64,000 nt of DNA from Bog-473 sp963745665 (GCA_963745665.1 CAVUYE010000003.1:496001-560000); one strand, 5' to 3'. Positions 17,502-27,377 are shown, counted from the first letter of the stretch. The notes: generated by a model from the letters alone, not told the origin. Program-made: numbers and translations.

Positions 17502-18569
17502 GTGTCGCCGTCAGCCGAGGAAGTGCCGGCGAGCGCGCCACTTCCGGGAGCAGGGAAATTGTCCTTCATCTATGAAACTGCAGTCGATCCTGACGCCGAC
17601 AACAACAGCCATGCCTTCGCTCTCTCGCTGATCGGCTACAACAAGTCCGTTCTGGAGGTCGGCTGCTCCACCGGCTACCTCACGAAGGTGTTGACCGAGC
17701 GGGGCTGCAACGTCGTGGGGATCGAGATCGACCCGGAGGCGGCCGAGGTCGCCGAGCAGTGGGCCGAGCGGGTCGTGGTGGGCAACATCGACGAGGGCGA
17801 CGTCTGGAACTACGTCAAGGATGAGGCATTCGACGTGGTCGTGCTCGGTGATGTGCTCGAGCATCTGCGTGACCCGCTCGGCTCGCTGAGGCAGGCCGTT
17901 CGGAAGATCAAGTCGACCGGCTTCGTGGTCACTTCGCTTCCCAACATTGCGCACGGTGACGTACGCATTGCACTGCTGCAGGGTCGGTTCCGCTACTCGG
18001 AGACCGGGCTCCTGGACCGGACGCACATGCGCTTCTTCACCCTCGAGACGATCCGTGAACTGATGAGCCAGGCGGGGCTCGTGGTCGTGGACACGAGGCG
18101 CGTCGTGATGCCGCTGTTCCATTCAGAGCTCGGGGTCAAGCGGAGCGATGTGAATCACAAGACGCTCGATGAGCTGCACGCGGACCCCGAAGTCGAGTCC
18201 TACCAGTTCGTGATGAAGTCAGTTCGTGACAACGGCGACGTGGCCGTGGCCGAGCTGGCTGGTCGGGTCCAGGAACTGACGGACCGTGTGCACAATCAGC
18301 GGATGCGCATCGCCCTGATCAGGAAGGCGCTCCGGGACAACAGGATCCTCGACGAGCACCTCGACGAGCACAAACGGTACATCGAGGCGTTGGAAGGTCA
18401 CGTCTCCGGCCTGGAGCACAACATCGCGGTCCTGAACGACGGGTACGCGGCATCCGAGGCGAGGTATCAGGCCCTCCTCGCCACAAGCCCGTCGGCGTCG
18501 GCGGGCGTCACCTCCCGGGCCAAGGGCGTCTATCGCCGGATGTTCCGCGGCTCGAAGAACGCGGGCTGA
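17502..18569 (+). CDS. Class I SAM methyltransferase with C-terminal coiled coil
   Basis: A 355-residue protein. Residues about 30-200 form a methyltransferase domain with V-L-E-V-G-C-S-T-G-Y, V-V-G-I-E-I-D and V-L-G-D-V-L-E-H-L; the C-terminal third (about 245-320) is heptad-rich and likely coiled coil. Such proteins occur in O-antigen and capsule loci. GTG 17502 is chosen because AAGGG lies five bases upstream; the open frame further upstream is a shadow of the opposite gene. It is followed seven bases later by the WbsX gene, forming an operon. Confidence 0.85.
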   Translation: MSPSAEEVPASAPLPGAGKLSFIYETAVDPDADNNSHAFALSLIGYNKSVLEVGCSTGYLTKVLTERGCNVVGIEIDPEAAEVAEQWAERVVVGNIDEGDVWNYVKDEAFDVVVLGDVLEHLRDPLGSLRQAVRKIKSTGFVVTSLPNIAHGDVRIALLQGRFRYSETGLLDRTHMRFFTLETIRELMSQAGLVVVDTRRVVMPLFHSELGVKRSDVNHKTLDELHADPEVESYQFVMKSVRDNGDVAVAELAGRVQELTDRVHNQRMRIALIRKALRDNRILDEHLDEHKRYIEALEGHVSGLEHNIAVLNDGYAASEARYQALLATSPSASAGVTSRAKGVYRRMFRGSKNAG

Positions 18570-18576
18570 GGGATCG

Positions 18577-20199
18577 GTGCCCGAGCCCTCACCGCCTGCC
18601 ACCCAACAGGCCCCGCAGGTCCTCGCCTTCTACTTGCCGCAGTTCCACCATGTGCCGGAGAACGATGCGTGGCACGGTCGGGGCTTCACCGAGTGGAACG
18701 TCGTGGCCCAGAGCAAGCCGCTCTATCCCGGGCACCGTCAGCCCGATCTTCCGGGTGAACTCGGCTTCTACGACCTGCGTGTCCCCGAGACCCGCTACCT
18801 GCAGGCCCGGCTGGCCCGAGAGCACGGGGTCACCGGCTTCCTGTACTACCACTACTGGTTCAACGGCCGCCGCATGTTGGGCCGGCCGTTCCAGGAGGTG
18901 CTCGAATCCGGCCATCCCGATTTCCCGTTCGCGCTGTGCTGGGCCAATGAGAGCTGGTACAGAAGATGGCAGGGAACGCTCGACGAGATGATTCTGGAGC
19001 AGTCGTTCAGCGACGAGGACGACATCGCACACATCCGGTGGCTCATCACGTGCTTCAAGGACCCTCGCTACATTCGCGTCCACGGGCGACCGCTGCTCGC
19101 CGTCTATCGGCCTTTCAACCTGCCCGATGCGTGGCGTACCGCCGAGCTCTGGCGGCGGGAATGCGAGCAGGCGGGCATGGAGGCTCCATGGCTCGTCATG
19201 TTCGAAACAGGTGACGAACTCGATGACCCGGCCACCTTGGGGTTCGACGCCAGCGCTGAATTCGTGCCACACCATCTCCCGCAGCTGGTCGGCAAAGAGC
19301 CCCACCGCTTCGGCCTCGAGAAGTCGCACCGCATCTACGAGTACGAGCAGGTGGCATCGGCCTATCTCAACCGTCCCGCTGTCGGCTGGCAGCGCTACCC
19401 CTGCGTGCCGACGGCTTGGGACAACGCGCCCCGTCGGCAAAACGGCGAAGCCTTGATCCTGCACGATTCGACACCCGAACGCTACGCGCGGTGGTTGGAC
19501 GAAGCAGTGGCACGGCAGAGTCGTGCGGCAGGGCGCGACGGCATCGTCTTCATCAATGCGTGGAACGAATGGGCCGAGGGTGCGCACCTGGAGCCGGACA
19601 ACTTCTGGGGGAGGGCATACCTCGAAGCCACGCGGGAGGTCCTGCGGGATCGCTTCGGCGTGGGAGCGGACATCTCGGAACTGCCCGAGCCGGTTCATCC
19701 ACAGGCGGTGGCCAGCGAGGACCTCTATCACGCCCTGTACGAGCAATTCGTCGGGCTGCAACAAGGAGCGAGCAGCATCCTGTCGTTTGCGGATCGCCGG
19801 GTCCAAGAACAGAGGAGGCACTACGAGTCGAAGCTGGGATGGGCGCGCTACGAAGCCGATCAGATCGTGGAAATGAACGAGTGGCTGGTCGATCAGCTCG
19901 AACTGCAGTCGGACCGCTTGCGGGACCTCGCCGTACCCGACGTGCCATCGACGGATTGGCTGACCGGCCGGACGGCGGTCCCCGGATCTCACGGTCAGGG
20001 CGTCGTCGACGTCGATGCGGACGATGAGGCCTCGGTTGCCGAGCAGCTCGACGGCGTGGACCCCGACGAGGATGACGAGGATGACGAGAAGGCAATTGCG
20101 GCGCGCGCCAAGGACGATCTTCGACGCGACGAGGGGTTCGACGACCCACCCGGTGAGAGCATGCCCTTGTGGATGCTCGACGTCCACGCGTCCGACTGA
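18577..20199 (+). CDS. WbsX-type glycan protein (GH99-like domain)
   Basis: A 540-residue protein whose first 370 residues form a WbsX domain (glycoside hydrolase 99-like TIM barrel): A-F-Y-L-P-Q-F-H near the start, G-F-T-E-W, H-Y-W-F-N-G-R-R, W-A-N-E-S-W and F-I-N-A-W-N-E-W-A-E-G. WbsX proteins are common in O-antigen and rhamnan loci; their reaction is not settled. The last 150 residues are charged with a D-E-D-D-E-D-D-E stretch and appear unstructured. GTG start. No signal peptide, so it acts in the cytoplasm. A second copy of the domain lies in the second island. Confidence 0.88.
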   Translation: MPEPSPPATQQAPQVLAFYLPQFHHVPENDAWHGRGFTEWNVVAQSKPLYPGHRQPDLPGELGFYDLRVPETRYLQARLAREHGVTGFLYYHYWFNGRRMLGRPFQEVLESGHPDFPFALCWANESWYRRWQGTLDEMILEQSFSDEDDIAHIRWLITCFKDPRYIRVHGRPLLAVYRPFNLPDAWRTAELWRRECEQAGMEAPWLVMFETGDELDDPATLGFDASAEFVPHHLPQLVGKEPHRFGLEKSHRIYEYEQVASAYLNRPAVGWQRYPCVPTAWDNAPRRQNGEALILHDSTPERYARWLDEAVARQSRAAGRDGIVFINAWNEWAEGAHLEPDNFWGRAYLEATREVLRDRFGVGADISELPEPVHPQAVASEDLYHALYEQFVGLQQGASSILSFADRRVQEQRRHYESKLGWARYEADQIVEMNEWLVDQLELQSDRLRDLAVPDVPSTDWLTGRTAVPGSHGQGVVDVDADDEASVAEQLDGVDPDEDDEDDEKAIAARAKDDLRRDEGFDDPPGESMPLWMLDVHASD

Positions 20200-20232
20200 C
20201 CCCCATCTTTTTCGGGCGTGGCAGGATTGACC

Positions 20233-21144
20233 ATGGCAATGAGCACAAGCACCGACTCCAGACGGGCTGCGGCTTGCCCTTGGTGCGGAGCCTCGATGTC
20301 CGCCGCGGTTTCCGAGGGCTTCTCGGTGGCGCGCTGTGGAGAGTGCGCCACGGCCTTCACCTGGCCGGTTCCGAGTGATGCAGAACTCGATGCGGCCTAT
20401 GGGAAGTGGTATCGCCCGAAGCAGGGCCGCTTCAGTGGCCCGGGCGACCGTCTCCTACGATGGACCCGGTCGACCCTGGCCCGCCGCATCGACAAAGCGG
20501 CTCCCCCCGGTCGAATCCTCGACGTGGGCGCCGGTGACGGCACCTTGGTGGCCGCCCTCCGGTCGACCGGGCGCGATGCCATAGGCCTGGAGCGCTCGGC
20601 GTCCGGTCCGTATGTCCGGAGCGGGGAGGTCAGCAATGTCGGCGGCCGATGGGCAGCCATCGTGTTCTGGCACTCGCTGGAGCACCTGCGCAGGCCCGCC
20701 GCGACGATTGCCGATGCGATTGCCCTGCTGGAACCCCGGGGCCTTCTCGTCGTGGCTGTGCCCAACTACGACAGCCTGCAGGCCCGCCTGTTCGGTGACC
20801 GGTGGTTCGCTCTGGATCTGCCTCGGCATCTCGTCCACTTCGACGCTCCGGCCCTCGTCTCGGGCTTGGAGGACCTCGGCCTGCGAGTCGAGAGGCAGAG
20901 CTACGTGCGAGGAGGCCAGCTGTTCTTCGGGTGGGTCAACGGCCTCGTGGGCTGCCTTCCCGGCCGGCCGGATCTCTATGCCGCCATCCGGCGCCCTGCG
21001 GCCCGGGACCAGGCGCTGAGCGACAGGAAGCGGATGTGGGCGTTCCTCGCCGCCCTGTGCATGTCCCCGTTGGCGCTCCTGGCCTCCGCCGTCGAAATGG
21101 CCCTGCGTCGAGGTGGGACGCTGTATGTGGAGGCGCGGAACTGA
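20233..21144 (+). CDS. Zinc-ribbon class I SAM methyltransferase
   Basis: A 303-residue protein. An N-terminal Cys4 ribbon (C-P-W-C and C-G-E-C) is followed by a methyltransferase domain with I-L-D-V-G-A-G-D-G-T, the H-S-L-E-H-L motif and V-P-N-Y-D-S. This layout is typical of methyltransferases acting in surface-polysaccharide or sugar-modification loci. A hydrophobic segment near the C-terminus (A-L-C-M-S-P-L-A-L-L-A) may anchor it. ATG 20233 has AGGA six bases upstream; GTG 20218 is an alternative. Confidence 0.85.
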   Translation: MAMSTSTDSRRAAACPWCGASMSAAVSEGFSVARCGECATAFTWPVPSDAELDAAYGKWYRPKQGRFSGPGDRLLRWTRSTLARRIDKAAPPGRILDVGAGDGTLVAALRSTGRDAIGLERSASGPYVRSGEVSNVGGRWAAIVFWHSLEHLRRPAATIADAIALLEPRGLLVVAVPNYDSLQARLFGDRWFALDLPRHLVHFDAPALVSGLEDLGLRVERQSYVRGGQLFFGWVNGLVGCLPGRPDLYAAIRRPAARDQALSDRKRMWAFLAALCMSPLALLASAVEMALRRGGTLYVEARN

Positions 21145-21297
21145 TCCTCGGACCTGGCCTCTGAGCCCGTCGGGCGTCGCCTCAGAGGGGGCGCCGCGGT
21201 TGGGAAGGACGGGTAGGAGCGGCTACGCTGGTGGGCCGTTCGCCGGAGGCCTCGCGCCGTCCGCGACCGCCGCGCTCGCCACCTGAGGAGATCCACA

Positions 21298-21969
21298 ATG
21301 GCCGAAGTCGTACTCGCCGCCGAAGTCGGGCGCCCCACGGGCTCGCGCGCCGTGCGCCGCCTGCGGCGTGAGGGGAAGATCCCCGCCGTCATCTACGGCC
21401 ACGGGACCGACCCGTTGCCGGTGGCGATCGTGGCCCGCGAGCTCCGCATCGCGCTCAACAGCGAGGCCGGGGCCAACCAGCTCCTGTCCATCGACACGGG
21501 CTCGGGCACATATCTCGCCCTGGCCCGCGAAATGCAGCGCCACCCCGTCGCCCAGACGGTGACGCATGTGGACTTCATCATCGTGCGCCGCGACGAGGTC
21601 ATCAGCGCCGACGTGCCGATCGTCCTCGTGGGCGAGGCGCTCGAGGTGAGCCACGGCGACGGGTTGGTCGAACAGCAGATGTTCACGCTGGCCATCAACG
21701 CGCTGCCGACCGCCATCCCCTCCGCCATTGAGGCGGACATCAGCGAGCTCGTCATTGGTGGGCAGGTGCGGGTCTCCGACCTGTCGCTGCCGACCGGTGT
21801 GACGACCGATATCGACCCCGAGACGGCGGTCGCCATCGGGCAGCCGCCGCGTGTCATCGTCGAGGAAGAGGCGGCGGAAGGCGAGGGCGGCGAAGAGGGT
21901 GCCGAGGCCGGCGCCGGCGCGGAGTCGGCCGGGGACGCATCGGCCGAGGCGGGCAGCGAAGAGAGCTAG
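21298..21969 (+). CDS. rplY: Large ribosomal subunit protein bL25 (CTC form)
   Basis: A 223-residue bL25 of the long Ctc type: N-terminal 5S rRNA-binding domain (R-P-T-G-S-R-A-V-R-R-L-R-R and I-P-A-V-I-Y-G-H-G), then the TL5/CTC beta domain (H-V-D-F), then an acidic Glu/Ala/Gly-rich tail common in actinobacteria. A strong Shine-Dalgarno (TGAGGAG) precedes the ATG. The 150 bases upstream contain a TACGCT box as a candidate -10. rplY-pth is a conserved pair. Confidence 0.95.
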   Translation: MAEVVLAAEVGRPTGSRAVRRLRREGKIPAVIYGHGTDPLPVAIVARELRIALNSEAGANQLLSIDTGSGTYLALAREMQRHPVAQTVTHVDFIIVRRDEVISADVPIVLVGEALEVSHGDGLVEQQMFTLAINALPTAIPSAIEADISELVIGGQVRVSDLSLPTGVTTDIDPETAVAIGQPPRVIVEEEAAEGEGGEEGAEAGAGAESAGDASAEAGSEES

Positions 21970-22029
21970 GCCCTGCGCCGCCCTTTTGCCCGGTCCGAGC
22001 ACCGGGGGACACCGGCGGACCTGCTCGTC

Positions 22030-22593
22030 GTGGGGCTGGGAAACCCTGGAGCGGAATTCGCCGGGAGCCTGCACAATGCCGGGTCCGACACGGTCGAGCT
22101 GCTGGCGGAGCGCCACGGCGCATCGTTGCGGGCCGAGAAGGGCGTCCAGGCGCGGGCCGCCGTGGTGACGCTCGCCGGCCAGCGGGTGGTGCTGGGTATT
22201 CCGACGACGTACATGAACGACTCGGGGTCGCCCGTCCGCGCGCTGGCTACGCGCTTCGGGATCGACGAGCCGGCGTCCATCGTGATCGTCCATGACGAGC
22301 TCGACCTGCCGCCCGGCACCGTACGACTGAAGGCGGGAGGTGGCCTGGCCGGCCATAACGGGCTGCGCTCGGTGCAGTCGCACCTGCGCTCCGCGGATTT
22401 CCTGCGGGTGCGCATCGGGGTGGGGAAGCCGCCCAGCGCGGCCCAGGGCGCGTCGCACGTGTTGCGCCGGCCACCCAAGGCGGTGCGCGAGCTGCTGGCC
22501 GCGTCTGTGCAGATCGCGGCCGACGCCGTCGAGCACATCGCCGCCGACGGGATGGACGCCGCCATGCTGTGGTGCCACTCGCTGCCCACCTGA
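22030..22593 (+). CDS. pth: Peptidyl-tRNA hydrolase
   Basis: Pth releases tRNA from dropped-off peptidyl-tRNA. Motifs are G-L-G-N-P-G, L-H-N-A-G (catalytic His), Y-M-N-D-S-G and H-D-E-L-D-L-P-P-G with G-G-L-A-G-H-N-G-L-R-S. With GTG 22030 the protein has 187 residues but loses most of the first beta strand. The same frame is open back to 21970 and reads G-T-P-A-D-L-L-V-V-G-L-G, a normal-looking N-terminus, so the true start may be a CTG at 21973. Confidence 0.93.
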   Translation: MGLGNPGAEFAGSLHNAGSDTVELLAERHGASLRAEKGVQARAAVVTLAGQRVVLGIPTTYMNDSGSPVRALATRFGIDEPASIVIVHDELDLPPGTVRLKAGGGLAGHNGLRSVQSHLRSADFLRVRIGVGKPPSAAQGASHVLRRPPKAVRELLAASVQIAADAVEHIAADGMDAAMLWCHSLPT

Positions 22594-22596
22594 TCG

Positions 22597-25500
22597 ATGA
22601 CGACCGTCCCCCCGAGCCCTTTGCCGGCCCCTGACGGGCCTGCCGCCCCTCCGTCGGCCACCGCCGCCAGCCTGGCCGCAGTGCCGCGGCTGCTGCGCGG
22701 CGACCCCGCGCTGGCGGTGCTCATCGGGGCGGCCGACGGCACCGTCGCCGTCCCCGAAGCGGCGCAGGCGGTCGTCGTGGCGGCGCTCGCCGCCTTCACC
22801 CAGCGCACCCCACTTCTGGTGGTGACCGCCACCGGCCTGGACGCCGAGCGGTTGGGCGACGACCTCTCCTGTCTGATCGCACCCGCAGGTGACGAGACCG
22901 CGGAAACCGGCACCGGGCCGGTGGTCGGCGCGCTGGCGGGATCGGTCACGGTGCTACCGGCATGGGAGACCCTGCCCTTCGAACGGGTCAGCCCCGAGAT
23001 CGAGACGATGGGTCGTCGCCTCGCCGTGCTGCACGCGCTGACCGGAACGCCCGACCCCGCCCTTCCCCCACCACCACGGGTCATCGTGGCGCCGGTACGC
23101 GCACTCCTGCAGCGGCTGGGGCCGCTGCAGGGGACGGCGCCCATCGTCGTCCACCCGGGGCAGCAGGTCGATGTGGCGGAGCTGCTGCCGGCGCTGGTGG
23201 CCATGGGCTACCGGCGCGAGCACCAGGTGGAGCACCGCGGCGAGTTCGCCGTGCGCGGCGGCATCGTCGACGTCTTCCCTTCCACGGCCGACGTGCCCGT
23301 CCGCATCGACCTGTGGGGCGACGAGGTCGACCGGCTGACCGCGTTCTCCGTCAGCGACCAGCGCTCGTCGCACGACCTGCGCGCCGTCGCGCTGTACGGC
23401 AGTCGCGAGCTGGTCGTTACGCCGGCGCTGCGCGATGCCGCCCGCGTGCTCGAGACACGCCGGCCCTGGGGGGCGGCGGTGTGGGCGCACCTGGCCGAGG
23501 GCGAGCAGTTCGACGGCATGGAGTCGTGGCTCCCGTTCCTCGACGGCGCCGCACGGGTCCTGCCCGACCTGCTGCCGGCCGGAGCACAGGTCGTGCTGGT
23601 GGAGCCGCGCCGGATCAGAGACCGCGGCATGCAGCTGCTCGACGAGGAGGCCGCGCTGGCGGAGACGCTAGCGAGCACGTGGGGGGCGAAGGAGGGCGAG
23701 GAGGAGAGCTTCCCGCGCCTGCACGTGCCCTTCGATCGCCTGCTCCGCGAGAGCGCCGCCGGCGTCACCGCCCTGCCACCGGTCCCCGAGGGGCCCGACA
23801 CGGCGGCGCTCACGGTGCGCCGGTTCGACCCGGTGGCAGGAGACCCCGCCCGGCTGGCCGCCGGGGTGACGGCCCTGGCCGGCCGGGGCTATGCCGTCAC
23901 CCTGTGCGCCGCCACGGCAGCCGGGGCGGGACGGCTCTCCGCCGGGCTGGCGGCCGAGGGCGTGCACGCACCGGTGCTGGCGGCGGCGCCCGGCAGCCCG
24001 GGGGTCTGCGTGGTGGCGGCCCCGCTCACAAGCGGGTTCATCCTCCCTGAGGCCAAGGTGGCGGTGCTCTCCGAGACCGACGTGACCGGAAGACGGGTGC
24101 CCCACCGGCGGGCACGCCCGCGGGCCCGGGCGGCCGACGGCTTCTTCGACGACCTGGAGGCCGGGAGCTTCGTGGTGCACCGCCAGCACGGGGTGGCGCG
24201 CTTCGAGGGTGTGACCACGCGGACGATGGGCGGGACCACCCGCGACTATCTGATCCTGCAGTACCGGGGGTCGGACCGTCTCTACCTGCCCGTCGAGCAG
24301 ATCGAGGCCATCACCCCCTACACCGGAGGCGAGTCCCCGACGCTGTCGAAGATGGGCGGCGCCGACTGGCAACGCACCCGGGCCAAGGCCCGCGCCGCGG
24401 CCAGTGAGGTGGCGGCCGAGCTGGTCGAGCTGTATCGCCGCCGCCTGGCTGTCGAGGGCAGGGCGTTCGGCCCGGACACGCCCTGGCAGACCGAGATGGA
24501 GGCGTCCTTCGGGTTCGTCGAGACCGAGGACCAGCTGAAGGCCATCGCGGACGTGAAGGCCGACATGGAAGAGCCGCGGCCGATGGACCGTCTGGTGTGC
24601 GGCGACGTCGGTTTCGGCAAGACGGAGGTGGCGCTGCGGGCCGCCTTCAAGGCGGTGCAGGACGGGACCCAGGCCGCCGTGCTGGCGCCGACCACGCTGC
24701 TGGCCAGCCAGCACGCCCAGACCTTCGCCGACCGCTTCGCCCCATACCCGGTCCGGGTCGAGCTGCTCAGCCGATTCCTCTCATCGGCGCAACAGCGCCA
24801 GGTCGTGCAGGGCCTGGCCGACGGGAGCGTGGACGTCGTCGTCGGGACCCACCGCCTGCTGGCCCAGGACGTGCAATTCAAGGACCTCGGCCTCCTGGTC
24901 GTCGACGAGGAGCAGCGCTTCGGGGTGTCGCACAAGGAAGCGGTCAAGCGCATGACCGAGGGCGTCGACGTGCTCACGTTGACGGCCAGCCCGATCCCGC
25001 GCACGCTGGAGATGGCGCTGACCGGCATCCGCGACCTCTCGATGGTCAACACGCCACCCGCCGACCGTCGGCCGATCCTCACCTATGTCGGGGAGCAGGA
25101 TCCCTCCGCCATCAGCGAGGCCCTCCGGCGCGAGATGCTGCGCGAGGGGCAGGCCTTCTATGTCCACAACCGCGTGTCGGACATCGACCGGGTCGCCCGC
25201 GACATCCGCGCCATGGTGCCCGAGGCCAGGGTGGCGGTGGCCCACGGCCAAATGGACGAAGGAACCCTTGAGACCGTCGTGCTCGACTTCTGGGAGCGGC
25301 GCTATGACGTGCTGGTGTGCACCACCATCATTGAGTCGGGCATCGACATGCCTTCGGTCAACACGCTCATTGTGGACCGGGCCGACCTGCTCGGACTGGG
25401 CCAGCTGCACCAGATCAGGGGCCGCGTGGGACGGAGCGGCCAGCGGGCCTACGCCTACCTGTTCCACCCGGTGGACCGGGTGCTCTCCGAGCAGGCTTAC

Positions 25501-26181
25501 GAGCGACTGCGCACGATCGGCGAGCACACGGAGCTGGGCTCGGGGTTCAAGATCGCCATGCGTGACCTCGAGATCCGGGGCGCCGGGAACCTCCTGGGCT
25601 CGGACCAGTCGGGGCACATCGCCGCCGTCGGGTACGACCTGTACGTGCAGCTGGTGGCCGAGGCGGTGGCGGAGGCCCGGGGTGAGCCCCGGCCGACGCC
25701 GTCCACCGTCTCCATCGACGTGCCGGGCGACGCCCACCTGCCCAAGGACTACGTGGCGGCCGAGGACGCCCGCCTGGAGGCATACCGCCGCCTGGCCGCT
25801 GCCACCACCATCACCGATGTGGACGACATCGGAACCGAATGGGCCGACCGCTACGGGCCGCTCCCGGTTGCGGCCGACGGCCTGCTGGCCCTGGCCCGGC
25901 TGCGGGCAACTGCACTGGCGCGCGGCATCAGCGAGGTGGCGATGAGCTCGGTGCGCGCGGTGAGCGGGCGCCCGCCGACAGTGCGGGTCTCCCCGGTGGC
26001 ACTGCCGGCCAGCGCGCAGGTGCGGCTCCGCCGCCTGGTGCCGGGGGCCGCGTACCGGGAGGACCTGGCCCAGCTGCTCGTTCCCATCACCAACGGGGAT
26101 TCCGCGCCCGACATGGTGCGAAGCCTCATCGAAGAGTTGCTCCCGTTGGCCGATGTGAGGCCCGGCGGGGACACCTTGTAG
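22597..26181 (+). CDS. mfd: Transcription-repair coupling factor
   Basis: Mfd displaces stalled RNA polymerase and recruits UvrA. The 1194-residue protein has the expected order: UvrB-like N-terminal domain (W-E-T-L-P-F-E-R), RNA-polymerase-interaction domain (H-R-Q-H-G-V-A-R-F), helicase Walker A G-D-V-G-F-G-K-T-E, D-E-E-Q-R-F-G-V, the I-I-E-S-G-I-D-M-P-S segment, then the C-terminal autoinhibitory domain. ATG start, three bases after pth. Confidence 0.97.
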   Translation: MTTVPPSPLPAPDGPAAPPSATAASLAAVPRLLRGDPALAVLIGAADGTVAVPEAAQAVVVAALAAFTQRTPLLVVTATGLDAERLGDDLSCLIAPAGDETAETGTGPVVGALAGSVTVLPAWETLPFERVSPEIETMGRRLAVLHALTGTPDPALPPPPRVIVAPVRALLQRLGPLQGTAPIVVHPGQQVDVAELLPALVAMGYRREHQVEHRGEFAVRGGIVDVFPSTADVPVRIDLWGDEVDRLTAFSVSDQRSSHDLRAVALYGSRELVVTPALRDAARVLETRRPWGAAVWAHLAEGEQFDGMESWLPFLDGAARVLPDLLPAGAQVVLVEPRRIRDRGMQLLDEEAALAETLASTWGAKEGEEESFPRLHVPFDRLLRESAAGVTALPPVPEGPDTAALTVRRFDPVAGDPARLAAGVTALAGRGYAVTLCAATAAGAGRLSAGLAAEGVHAPVLAAAPGSPGVCVVAAPLTSGFILPEAKVAVLSETDVTGRRVPHRRARPRARAADGFFDDLEAGSFVVHRQHGVARFEGVTTRTMGGTTRDYLILQYRGSDRLYLPVEQIEAITPYTGGESPTLSKMGGADWQRTRAKARAAASEVAAELVELYRRRLAVEGRAFGPDTPWQTEMEASFGFVETEDQLKAIADVKADMEEPRPMDRLVCGDVGFGKTEVALRAAFKAVQDGTQAAVLAPTTLLASQHAQTFADRFAPYPVRVELLSRFLSSAQQRQVVQGLADGSVDVVVGTHRLLAQDVQFKDLGLLVVDEEQRFGVSHKEAVKRMTEGVDVLTLTASPIPRTLEMALTGIRDLSMVNTPPADRRPILTYVGEQDPSAISEALRREMLREGQAFYVHNRVSDIDRVARDIRAMVPEARVAVAHGQMDEGTLETVVLDFWERRYDVLVCTTIIESGIDMPSVNTLIVDRADLLGLGQLHQIRGRVGRSGQRAYAYLFHPVDRVLSEQAYERLRTIGEHTELGSGFKIAMRDLEIRGAGNLLGSDQSGHIAAVGYDLYVQLVAEAVAEARGEPRPTPSTVSIDVPGDAHLPKDYVAAEDARLEAYRRLAAATTITDVDDIGTEWADRYGPLPVAADGLLALARLRATALARGISEVAMSSVRAVSGRPPTVRVSPVALPASAQVRLRRLVPGAAYREDLAQLLVPITNGDSAPDMVRSLIEELLPLADVRPGGDTL

Positions 26182-26193
26182 AGTGCGCGGCGC

Positions 26194-27375
26194 GTGAAGC
26201 GACTCATCGCCCTCCTCGTCGTCATGTGCGGTGGCCTCGCCGCGGCCGCCTTCCTCGTGCCGTCGGACGCGGCGACCGTCAACGGCACCAGCATCAGCCA
26301 GCAAGACCTCAACTCGGACCTGCACGCCATCGCCAGCAGCGCGTACTACCAGTGCTACCTCAACTCCCAGGCCTACCTGTCGTCGAGCGGGACCGAGCAG
26401 CTGGCGCCGGTCGTCGGTGCCGGCACGGGGCAGTACGCCGGGGACCACCCCACCACCACCAGCGCCTTCACGGCCAGCTACCTCTCGACCGAGATCGGCC
26501 ACCAGCTCTTGCTACAGGTCGCCGACGAGCGCCACGCCACGGTGACGCAGGCCGACCTGGTGACGGCCCGCTCCGACCTGACCCAGCAGATCTCGAGCGT
26601 GATGTCGCAGATCCTCCAGACCCAGCAGGGCCAGGACGTGAGCTACGGCTGCAGCCTCACGGGCCAGGCGCTCACCGGGACGCAGGTCCTCGACTCCTTG
26701 CCGTCCTCGTTCGTGGACGAGCAGGTCCAGTTCGTGGCCACGGCAACAGTGCTGCAGGAGGACCTGTCGGGCGTCGGTTCGAGCGACGCGGACTTGGAGC
26801 GCTACTACGCGGCGCACCACGCCGAATTCGACACGGTGTGCCTCAGCGCGGCCGTCTTCTCGAGCGAGAGCGCGGCCCAGGACGCCGCCGCCCAGGTGGC
26901 CTTCGGCACCCCGTTCGCCACCGTGGCGTCGAACACCGCCAGTGCCGGCGGCGGCGCGCAGGGTTGTCACGTGCTGACCGAGCTGGAGTCGGCGTTGCCC
27001 TCGAGCGCCGATCTCACGACACTGGCAACCGGCGCGGTCTCCGCGCCGGTCGAGGACAACGGCATGTACGTGTTGCTGCAGATCACGTCGCGCACGCCCA
27101 CGCCCTACAGCAACGCGAAGGCGGACGTGGCCAACGCCGTGCAGCAGAAGGGCTCATCGGCGATTGAGAAGGTGCTGACGGCCGACGAGCGCCGTTCCTC
27201 GGTCAGCGTCAACCCGCAGTACGGCGTCTGGGTGCCGGTCAACGCGACCGTGCTCACACCCTTCTCTCCGGACCCGGCCGACGTGCTCAACGCCACGGCC
27301 AACGTGGGCCGGACGGCGCCGGCGTCGGTGTCCGGCTCGGCGGCGACCGGGTCGTCTCTCCCGTCCGGCGGCTGA
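26194..27375 (+). CDS. Exported SurA/PrsA-like peptidyl-prolyl isomerase family protein
   Basis: A 393-residue exported protein with a signal segment (residues 4-27), an all-helical SurA-N-like chaperone region beginning V-N-G-T-S-I-S-Q-Q-D-L, and a degenerate parvulin-like region around residues 205-300 (L-E-R-Y-Y-A-A-H-H, F-A-T-V-A). The tail is Ser/Thr/Ala rich. Foldase activity is not assured because parvulin catalytic residues are hard to recognise. It sits between mfd and mazG, the usual actinobacterial position. A TAGAGT box lies nine bases before GTG 26194, inside the end of mfd. Confidence 0.78.
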   Translation: MKRLIALLVVMCGGLAAAAFLVPSDAATVNGTSISQQDLNSDLHAIASSAYYQCYLNSQAYLSSSGTEQLAPVVGAGTGQYAGDHPTTTSAFTASYLSTEIGHQLLLQVADERHATVTQADLVTARSDLTQQISSVMSQILQTQQGQDVSYGCSLTGQALTGTQVLDSLPSSFVDEQVQFVATATVLQEDLSGVGSSDADLERYYAAHHAEFDTVCLSAAVFSSESAAQDAAAQVAFGTPFATVASNTASAGGGAQGCHVLTELESALPSSADLTTLATGAVSAPVEDNGMYVLLQITSRTPTPYSNAKADVANAVQQKGSSAIEKVLTADERRSSVSVNPQYGVWVPVNATVLTPFSPDPADVLNATANVGRTAPASVSGSAATGSSLPSGG

Positions 27376-27377
27376 GC

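Noticed and set aside
24781..26502. 573-codon minus-strand frame across mfd and the foldase gene
   Set aside because: Low-complexity translation with no motif; antisense shadow of mfd.
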